DNA of 64,000 nucleotides from an uncultured Sphingomonadaceae bacterium. Lineage in GTDB: Bacteria; Pseudomonadota; Alphaproteobacteria; Sphingomonadales; Sphingomonadaceae. The stretch is from positions 372,001 to 436,000 of the forward strand of contig CANNFX010000001.1 of NCBI GenBank assembly GCA_947504025.1, in the 5' to 3' direction. Of the stretch, positions 60,170 to 64,000 are shown piece after piece. The notes below the pieces were generated by a model. It searched no databases, had not been told where the DNA came from, and was given only the letters and a program-made list of their open reading frames with translations. How positions within the stretch are numbered: the first letter of the stretch is position 1; every line of letters starts with the position of its first letter. The translations under genes and the position numbers were made by a program.

Positions 60170-61840
60170 CTACTGGTTATTCTGACGCCCGAGGAAACGT
60201 GGGATGCTCAATGCCGAGTCATCCTTGTCATCACCTTCACCATCCTCATCTTCCTCATCACTGGAAGAACCACGGGATAGATTGGCCATGCGTTCGAACA
60301 AAGTGCTGCCCGCGCCGCCGCCAGCAGCAGCCGGAGCAGGCGTTACCGGAACGGCTGATGCAGCCTCGGTAACATCAGCATCATCAACACCACCGCCAGT
60401 GGCTTCGCCTTTAGCCACAAGGCCTCTGCGACGGCCGCTAAACATCGTTTCAGCAGGCTCGTCAGCTTCGGCTAACTTGTCAGCGTTGAGCAGTAATTCA
60501 TCACCACTGTCGTCGCTTTTTGCCTCGTCCATTTCAGCTTCCACACTGGCTTCTTCAGCTACATCGCCAAGATCAAGTGGTGAGTTTTCGCCGGCATCAG
60601 TTTCAGCATTTTCCACTTCACCAAAACCGCCGTCACCGTCGAGCTGGCCCTGCCCATCATCAGATGCAGGTTCGGCAAGGCCGGTCTCTACTTCCGGTTC
60701 GTAAGGCTCTGGTTCAGCCGGAGCAGCTAAGGGCTCGCTCGGTTCAGTTAGCTCAAAGGCATCATCTTCAGCCTCTGTCACATCATCTTCTGGCAATTCG
60801 AGGACAGGGCGCTTTGGTGCGCGGTTACCGCTGAGCGAGAATGCCTGGCTCCCCCCTTGCTGTACTGCCGCGCCGCTTCCGTCGATACCGGTGGCCACCA
60901 CCGACACGCGAATGCGACCGTCGAGGCCGGGGTTAAAGGCCGAGCCCCAAATGATGTTGGCATCTTCGTCAACCAGCTCTCGAATATGGTTCGCAGCCTC
61001 GTCGACTTCGAGCAGCTTCATGTCTTCGCCGCCGATGATTGAAATAATGACACCCTTGGCGCCCTGCATCGAAACACCGTCGAGCAACGGGTTCGCAATC
61101 GCACGTTCGGCAGCTTCAAGCGCGCGGTTTTCACCCTCACCCTCGCCAGTCCCCATCATGGCCTTGCCCATTTCGCTCATCACGGAGCGAACATCGGCGA
61201 AATCGAGATTGATCAGGCCCGGCATCACCATCAGATCGGTGATCGAGCGGACGCCCTGCTGAAGCACCTCGTCAGCCAATTCGAACGCCTGTTTGAAGGT
61301 CGTGTCAGCCTTTGCAACCAGGAACAGGTTCTGGTTAGGAATTACGATGAGCGTATCGACGTGTTCTTGCAGTTCCTCAATGCCCGCATCGGCAGCGCGC
61401 ATGCGGCGAGTGCCTTCGAACAAGAACGGTTTGGTCACGACACCGACTGTCAGCACGCCCATGCGGCGCGCAGCTTCGGCAATCACTGGGGCAGCACCGG
61501 TTCCGGTGCCGCCGCCCATGCCAGCAGCGATGAAGCACATATTCACGCCCTCAAGCGCCGCTTCAATATCTGCAACGGTTTCTTCGGCTGCTGCCTTGCC
61601 CACTTCTGGACGAGCGCCAGCACCTAGACCGCCGGTGATTTCAGGGCCGAGCTGAATGCGCTCCGCTGCGTCTGAAACATTCAACGCCTGTGCATCCGTA
61701 TTTGCGACGATGAAATCGACGCCTTCAATACCGGCCGCAATCATGTTGGAAATGGCGTTACCGCCAGCGCCGCCAACACCGACAACCATAATTTTAGGAC
61801 GGAGCTCTTCAGAAGCCGGCGGACCGATATTGATGCTCAT
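60170..61840 (-). CDS. ftsZ: Cell division protein FtsZ
   Basis: Tubulin-like GTPase that forms the Z-ring. 556 residues, much longer than E. coli FtsZ (383), because of an acidic linker from about residue 335 to 530. Core motifs: [11 protein letters not shown] at the start, [10 protein letters not shown] (T4 loop, about residue 107), NLDFADVR. The C-terminal conserved peptide ends in [11 protein letters not shown], the FtsA-binding segment. Long linkers are usual in alphaproteobacteria. Good Shine-Dalgarno AAAGGGA before the ATG. Confidence 0.96.
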   Translation of the reverse strand: MSINIGPPASEELRPKIMVVGVGGAGGNAISNMIAAGIEGVDFIVANTDAQALNVSDAAERIQLGPEITGGLGAGARPEVGKAAAEETVADIEAALEGVNMCFIAAGMGGGTGTGAAPVIAEAARRMGVLTVGVVTKPFLFEGTRRMRAADAGIEELQEHVDTLIVIPNQNLFLVAKADTTFKQAFELADEVLQQGVRSITDLMVMPGLINLDFADVRSVMSEMGKAMMGTGEGEGENRALEAAERAIANPLLDGVSMQGAKGVIISIIGGEDMKLLEVDEAANHIRELVDEDANIIWGSAFNPGLDGRIRVSVVATGIDGSGAAVQQGGSQAFSLSGNRAPKRPVLELPEDDVTEAEDDAFELTEPSEPLAAPAEPEPYEPEVETGLAEPASDDGQGQLDGDGGFGEVENAETDAGENSPLDLGDVAEEASVEAEMDEAKSDDSGDELLLNADKLAEADEPAETMFSGRRRGLVAKGEATGGGVDDADVTEAASAVPVTPAPAAAGGGAGSTLFERMANLSRGSSSDEEDEDGEGDDKDDSALSIPRFLGRQNNQ

Positions 61841-61981
61841 TAATAATTCCCTTTCAGGGGCGCGTTACGCGTCATGAATTTATTTTTCCCACTTTGGCAC
61901 AAAGCGATTCGCTGGTGCAAAGCGTATTCACCCTTATCCACAGCGCCATTATCTGAAATACCGACATGAATTGCGAACATT

Positions 61982-63262
61982 TCAGAAGTATTCCTTCGCG
62001 GCCTGGACCAGTCGATTGACCATTCCAAGGCCAGAATAGCTGGTGGTGGTTTGCTGGCCGGACTCAATGGCGCGAATATCGACCGGGTCTGCAGCGGCGT
62101 AGAGACACAGGCCCGCAAGCGTCGCGAAGCCTGGCGTCGCATGCGCTTCAGGTAAGCCGCGCATCGTGGGTGGCTTGCCAATCCGAACGGGACGCCCCAG
62201 CGCGCCTTGCACAAAATCGGCCAATCCGGCGAGCTCTGCCCCACCGCCCGTTAGCACCACTTGCTGCCCGCTGTTACCTGTGAAACCCATGCCCTTAAGC
62301 GCTTTGTTCACCTCATCTGTAAGCCTACCAAGCTGGCTGGTGATGACCGACACAAGCTCAGCTCGCGGGATACGGTTTTTTTCGTCTGCATGGCGTGCAA
62401 GTTCGCTCGGACCTTCTTCACCGGGGCCATTCACGGGGATCATCTCACGGTGATCTGTTGGGCTGGCAATCGCACTACCGGCTACGCATTTGAGGCGCTC
62501 CGCTTGGAAGCGGCGAATACCGAAGGCCGAGGCAATCGCATCAGTCATATCGGCTGAACCGGTTGGGATCGATGTCAGACCCAGCAGCATTCCGCCAGCA
62601 TAGAGGCTGACGTTAGTTACCTCCGCACCAAATTCGATCATCGCCACACCGAGCTCGCGCTCTTCAGGACTCAGGCAAGCGTAGCCCGCCGCAATCGGCG
62701 AAGCGACAACAGCTTCAACTTCCAAATGCGCACTTTCGACCGCTTCGGTAAGATTTCTGAGCGGTGCACCGTCAGCCATCATCACATGGATATGAACCCC
62801 AAGCCGTTCCGCATGGAGGCCCTTGGGGTTGGCCACCCCATGCGCACCATCGAGCGTATAATGCGCCGGCTGTGCGTGCAGCACGATCCGACCATCAGGC
62901 TGGATTGTATCACGGGCACTGACCAGCAGATGCTCGATGTCGTCCTCTTCTATGCGGCGTCCGCCAATCTCGATATCAACTTTGGCTACATCGCTGGCGA
63001 GGCCTGCACCCGATGCACCGATCCAAACACTCGACACGCTTGTTCCAGCGATTTTTTCAGCGCGCTCAATCGCATCACGGATCGCATATGTCGCGGCAGC
63101 CATATCGGTCACATACCCGCGGCGAATACCCTGCGCAGCGCGGTGGCCAGATCCAAGAACGACCATCTCTCCGGTTTCAGAAATGCCAGTGATCATCGCA
63201 GAAATGCGGAATGAACCGATATTGATCGCGCCAAAAACCCGGGAAATACGTGGAGTACCCAT
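61982..63262 (-). CDS. ftsA: Cell division protein FtsA
   Basis: Actin-like ATPase that anchors FtsZ to the membrane. 426 residues. Phosphate motifs FGAINIGSFRISAM near the start and the SHS2-like 1C domain, MIEFGAEVTNVSLYAGGML (phosphate 2), LTGGGAELAGL (adenosine motif). The C-terminal amphipathic end (SGLGMVNRLVQAAKEYF) is the membrane-targeting sequence. Overlaps ftsQ by one base. Confidence 0.95.
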   Translation of the reverse strand: MGTPRISRVFGAINIGSFRISAMITGISETGEMVVLGSGHRAAQGIRRGYVTDMAAATYAIRDAIERAEKIAGTSVSSVWIGASGAGLASDVAKVDIEIGGRRIEEDDIEHLLVSARDTIQPDGRIVLHAQPAHYTLDGAHGVANPKGLHAERLGVHIHVMMADGAPLRNLTEAVESAHLEVEAVVASPIAAGYACLSPEERELGVAMIEFGAEVTNVSLYAGGMLLGLTSIPTGSADMTDAIASAFGIRRFQAERLKCVAGSAIASPTDHREMIPVNGPGEEGPSELARHADEKNRIPRAELVSVITSQLGRLTDEVNKALKGMGFTGNSGQQVVLTGGGAELAGLADFVQGALGRPVRIGKPPTMRGLPEAHATPGFATLAGLCLYAAADPVDIRAIESGQQTTTSYSGLGMVNRLVQAAKEYF

Positions 63263-64000
63263 CAGTTGGCACCCCCCTTGGCGTCGAGCATTTCTTGCGC
63301 CCGCCCGGGAATGCGCATGTATATCCGTTCTGGTGCGCGCATATCAAATGTTGCGACTTTACCGCCCAGCAAACGATTCACTCCATCAAGACGGGCAAAA
63401 GAAACAAGCGCGGTAGAAGATGTAGCTTCACCTTGCGGCAATGCCAGCACCTGATCGGTGGTAAAAGTGAGGTTCCAGCGGCGATTGCCGACCCACTCAG
63501 CTTCTGAAACTTGCGGTTTCAAAGCGGGTGCTGAATCGAGAAGTTTACCAAGCGCGGCGACTTGGGTTTGCGCGCCCGGCCCCGATACAAGCAGGCGACC
63601 TTTGGCATTTTCCTTCGAAATCGGCTCAAGTTCGGTGCCCTCGGCATCAATCAACACCAGCCGCTTGGGTTTCTTCAACACGGCGTGCGGCACACGTTCA
63701 ACGATATCAACAACCAGCGTTGTCGGGAGCTGCCGTGAAACACGTGCGTCCTTTACCCAGTTCAGCTCGAGCAATTCTTCACGCACACCGTCCACGTCAA
63801 CCAGCGGCATTGCGCGATCCTGCTGCCCCAGCACTCGCTCATAGACTTTCAGCTCATTCATCCGCTCAACACCGCGAATCTGCACCCCGCGCACCTCGAA
63901 CCCTGCATCAGAGGCGAGACCTGCGATCTGACGTTCGGCCATTGCGGGTACACCTGCGAGGCTGGCAACAAACCATGCCAATGCAACAGCGCCGCCAAGG
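63262..64000 (-). CDS. ftsQ: Cell division protein FtsQ (N-terminal end cut by window)
   Basis: Partial. The C-terminal 246 or so residues are in the window. The POTRA domain appears as FEVRGVQIRGVERMNELKVY and the following beta domain as LNWVKDARVSRQLPTTLVVDIVERVP, the FtsQ hallmark. Before it is a membrane segment (LGGAVALAWFVASLAGVPAM). FtsQ bridges FtsB-FtsL in the division complex. The reading frame is open to base 64000, so the true start lies beyond the right edge. The stop overlaps the ftsA start by one base. Confidence 0.93.
   Translation of the reverse strand, partial: LGGAVALAWFVASLAGVPAMAERQIAGLASDAGFEVRGVQIRGVERMNELKVYERVLGQQDRAMPLVDVDGVREELLELNWVKDARVSRQLPTTLVVDIVERVPHAVLKKPKRLVLIDAEGTELEPISKENAKGRLLVSGPGAQTQVAALGKLLDSAPALKPQVSEAEWVGNRRWNLTFTTDQVLALPQGEATSSTALVSFARLDGVNRLLGGKVATFDMRAPERIYMRIPGRAQEMLDAKGGAN

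Noticed and set aside
59545..60372. 275-codon plus-strand frame opposite the TPR/SPOR gene and ftsZ end
   Set aside because: His/Arg/Pro-rich antisense translation, no independent support.

Overview
The window comes from an alphaproteobacterium of the order Sphingomonadales, most likely the Erythrobacteraceae. Three things point there. The tmRNA gene is circularly permuted and encodes the alphaproteobacterial-type tag ANDNEALALAA. The ftsQ-ftsA-ftsZ cluster has alphaproteobacterial features, including a long FtsZ C-terminal region. The window also carries a large TonB-dependent receptor, a sphingomonad-like protein set and many 4-nt ATGA start/stop overlaps. The assignment is inference from gene content, not a database match.

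Layout, left edge to 22.6 kb: the start of a CPBP-type membrane protease runs off the left edge behind a promoter overlapped by a 17-bp inverted repeat. Next come malate synthase G (minus) and a coupled arginine-catabolism set on plus (M20 hydrolase, astA, astB). After these lie a small membrane protein, the permuted ssrA, mscL, a LemA/TPM/TPM/NUDIX/SDR run, and a PspC gene preceded by two tandem paralogous 41-residue proteins not previously named here. recF, an SGNH lipoprotein esterase, an ABC exporter pair, a DUF805 protein, a TonB-dependent receptor, a VOC protein and typA follow.

Region 22.7-31.1 kb: a compact two-gene accessory module (C5 cytosine methyltransferase plus a probable PD-(D/E)xK endonuclease), then putP, a GT4 glycosyltransferase, a membrane protein, rarA coupled to a DUF429-like gene, a TM2 protein and tRNA-Thr(UGU). 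An AT-rich stretch of about 640 bp follows the tRNA.

Region 31.8-41.8 kb: the most unusual locus, five co-directional genes for exported proteins. Two are DUF11-type surface proteins, one is a single-domain DUF11-like protein, one is a 1704-residue protein with DUF11 and SdrD-B-like modules and a C-terminal region that looks like an outer-membrane beta-barrel, and one is a P-domain/DUF11 protein. They share recognisable N-terminal and C-terminal modules, so they may form one secreted or surface-assembled structure with its own outer-membrane component. No function is established by the sequence.

Region 41.8-64 kb: queF, a Pro/Thr-rich membrane protein, then sseA-metC-mscS (all coupled) and a sulfate-assimilation operon (SUMT, DUF2849, siroheme reductase, DUF934, APS-reductase-type cysH). 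From 51.5 kb to the right edge every gene reads leftwards: ftsQ (cut by the edge), ftsA, ftsZ, a TPR/SPOR protein, a YbjN protein, proC, a Bax-inhibitor-1 protein, a poly-proline lipoprotein, obgE, proB and an NAD-dependent epimerase. No CRISPR array, rRNA gene, complete transposon or prophage was seen.
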